A stretch of DNA of 11,230 nucleotides from Hamiltosporidium magnivora (Eukaryota > Microsporidia > Dubosqiidae). Positions 10,171-11,230 of the stretch are shown piece after piece (positions within the stretch are counted from its first letter, which is position 1; every line of letters starts with the position of its first letter). The notes under the pieces are model-generated. The model saw only the letters and a list, made by a program, of their open reading frames with translations, ran no database searches and was not told the DNA's origin. The position numbers and the translations under genes were made by a program. The stretch spans positions 1 to 11,230 of the forward strand of contig PITI01000527.1 of NCBI GenBank assembly GCA_004325065.1, written 5' to 3'.

Positions 10171-10399
10171 ACTTATAAAATTAAGAATTTTAGACGATAT
10201 AAAAAATTCTTTGACTAAAAATCTCATACGATAAAAAAAATTATTTAAATAAAAAATTATTAGAATAAAAATTTATTAAAGTAAAAAACTATCAAAGTAC
10301 AAAATCTTAGACGATATAAAAATATTATTTGACTAAAAAATCTTATACGATGTAAAAACTATTGGAATAAAAAACTATTAGAATAATAAAAAATTATTA
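10171..10399 (+). repeat. Two degenerate copies of an approximately 117-bp direct repeat
   Basis: Copy A spans 10171-10287 and copy B 10288 to about 10399, adjacent and in the same orientation. Anchor words recur in the same order: tagacgatat at 10191 and 10308 (offset 117), gacta at 10213 and 10331 (offset 118), atacga at 10226 and 10345 (offset 119), and attagaata near 10258 and 10377. The slowly growing offset indicates single-base insertions after duplication. The copies have diverged, most in the A-runs. I see no coding capacity. Confidence 0.6.
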
Positions 10400-10479
10400 A
10401 AATTATGAATCTTAAATAATAAATAACTATTAAAATTAAGAATCTTAAATAATAAATAACTATTAAAATTAAGAATCTT
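10381..10479 (+). repeat. 33-bp tandem repeat, three copies
   Basis: Units are 10381-10413, 10414-10446 and 10447-10479. The second and third are identical over all 33 bases, and the first differs from them at four positions. Each unit ends in aatctt. The array overlaps the end of the second 117-bp repeat copy, so it probably arose later by local slippage or unequal exchange. Identity of the last two copies points to a recent duplication, or to an assembly artefact. Confidence 0.85.
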
Positions 10480-10617
10480 ACAAAGTAAAAAAACTTATAA
10501 AACCAATATTTTATTTAATTTACTTGTAATTAAAAAAATATTTAAACCTGAAAATTTGTATTCTTTTTTTTAAGAATTAATTCTCAGTTTTTTTTTATAA
10601 TTTTTTAATTTCTTAAA

Positions 10618-10621
10618 CCCC
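10618..10621 (+). promoter_or_regulatory. CCC-like microsporidian start-site motif of the FHA gene
   Basis: CCCC sits 4 nt upstream of the ATG at 10626, in a stretch where C is otherwise rare and directly after long T-runs. Position and composition match the CCC-like signal reported immediately upstream of start codons in microsporidia. It supports 10626 as the true start and implies a very short 5' UTR. Confidence 0.5.
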
Positions 10622-10625
10622 ATAA

Positions 10626-11230
10626 ATGAAACAAAGGTATTCTATTGTTCAGCTATCAGAAACTAACAAACCAAAAACACAAATCTATACTTCTAAGGAT
10701 TGTGTGACACTAGGACGTGCACTGAACAATGACTTACGTGTTCAACAAAATGGAATAGAAAATAAGCATTTGGAAATGAATCTTAAGAATAAGACACTGT
10801 TAGCGTATGGATCGGACGTAAAAATTAATGATTTTCCTGTTTCTACAAACACTATAACTTCTTTTAATTTCAATGATAAAATTAGTATTAAAGATACGCA
10901 TTTCTCGGTACAAATCGATGAAACAAATGATGATGGGGTTGGTGATAAGAGTACTTTGTCTAATTTAGTTGATACTCCGTTCTTTTCACCGTCACCTCTT
11001 AAATTTAATCCTTCACCACAAAAACCACGTAGATCTGTTGAACCGCATCCATCTGTTTTAACACCTTCGTACGATCAATCTACTACCACTTCGGATTATA
11101 ATTTGTATTTGCAACCGCCTGTAAGAAATGTTAAACAAACGAGTTCGGACTTTCTTGATGTTTCACAACCAAAATTAAATCATGAAGAATCTTTTCTTGC
11201 TCAAACAGAAGATGGCTTGAGTAGTGAAAT
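10626..11230 (+). CDS. FHA-domain protein, N-terminal 201 codons (runs off the window)
   Basis: The frame starts with ATG at 10626 and stays open to the window edge (201 codons plus 2 nt). Residues about 20-98 form a recognisable forkhead-associated domain, a phosphothreonine-peptide-binding fold. The first signature is VTLGRALNNDLRVQ (27-40), with the Gly30-Arg31 pair and Asp36. Next comes I-E-N-K-H (44-48), aligned with the usual S-x-x-H loop, and K-I-N-D (66-69) in place of the Asn-Gly turn. Last is FNFNDKISI then HFSVQID (80-98), the final strands. The N-terminal position and general pattern resemble Ki-67-type and cell-cycle FHA proteins, but this is too little to name an orthologue. Residues 115-201 are rich in Ser, Thr and Pro, probably disordered, with proline-directed sites including S-P-L-K (123-126) and S-P-Q-K (130-133). 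A nuclear or checkpoint signalling role is inferred. The C-terminal part is outside the window. Confidence 0.85.
   Translation, partial: MKQRYSIVQLSETNKPKTQIYTSKDCVTLGRALNNDLRVQQNGIENKHLEMNLKNKTLLAYGSDVKINDFPVSTNTITSFNFNDKISIKDTHFSVQIDETNDDGVGDKSTLSNLVDTPFFSPSPLKFNPSPQKPRRSVEPHPSVLTPSYDQSTTTSDYNLYLQPPVRNVKQTSSDFLDVSQPKLNHEESFLAQTEDGLSSE

Larger units (their letters stand above)
9640..10550 (+). other. A-rich, strand-asymmetric tract
   Basis: The + strand is strongly A-rich and comparatively T-poor here. In the sample 10261-10320, for instance, there are 34 A and 16 T in 60 bases, while the sequence after 10559 switches to T-runs. The left part (9866-9905) includes a purine-rich stretch with GGGAAGGAAG, and the right part contains the tandem repeats listed separately. 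It could be microsatellite-like expansion, a decayed A-rich element, or non-coding DNA ahead of the FHA gene. No coding potential is visible because stops are frequent. Confidence 0.5.
8121..10625. other. 2.5-kb AT-rich intergenic spacer with repeats, no supportable gene
   Basis: No open frame of note is present on either strand. From left to right: the presumed 3' UTR of the LRR gene with an AATAAA-like motif near 8254; a cluster of small inverted repeats (8612-8750); a GC-rich island (8914-8970); a small 8-bp-arm hairpin (9049-9070); ordinary AT-rich DNA; an A-rich, T-poor tract from about 9640; degenerate tandem repeats (10171-10479); and a T-rich stretch (about 10559-10613) leading to the CCCC motif of the FHA gene. 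No tRNA, rRNA or intact transposable element was recognised. Confidence 0.65.

Overview
The window reads as nuclear DNA of a microsporidian (a fungus-related intracellular parasite) with an enlarged, very AT-rich genome. The grounds are: intronless genes in very AT-rich sequence; two members of a divergent leucine-rich-repeat (LRR) family, one with a signal-peptide-like N-terminus; and a CCCC tract 4 nt before the start codon of the third gene, matching the CCC-like start-site signal described for microsporidia. Spacers of about 4.0 and 2.5 kb fit the expanded microsporidian genomes (Edhazardia aedis and Hamiltosporidium type) rather than compact ones such as Encephalitozoon. The genus is an inference; no rRNA or other phylogenetic marker is present.

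Layout, all genes on the + strand: (1) 2-1744, the C-terminal 580 codons of an LRR-family protein whose 5' part lies before the window; (2) 1745-5759, a 4-kb AT-rich spacer with no supportable gene; (3) 5760-8120, a complete 786-codon paralogue of gene 1, probably secreted, with a unique helical N-terminal part and about 500 residues of irregular LRRs; (4) 8121-10625, a 2.5-kb spacer holding a short GC-rich island (8914-8970), an A-rich strand-asymmetric tract (about 9640-10550) and two kinds of degenerate tandem repeat; (5) 10626-11230, the first 201 codons of a forkhead-associated (FHA) domain protein that runs off the window.

The two LRR genes form a tandem pair of diverged paralogues. Their DNA is almost identical over 36 nt at the very left edge of the window (2-37 versus 6411-6446), including synonymous sites, and then diverges abruptly. 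This suggests recent gene conversion or conserved 5' sequence extending upstream of the window. If the signal peptide is real, the family is a candidate set of secreted, host-facing proteins. The FHA gene looks unrelated to the LRR pair: it is a candidate intracellular phosphoprotein with an atypical phosphothreonine-binding loop and several proline-directed phosphorylation motifs. Nothing in the window points to an operon, CRISPR, rRNA, tRNA or intact mobile element.
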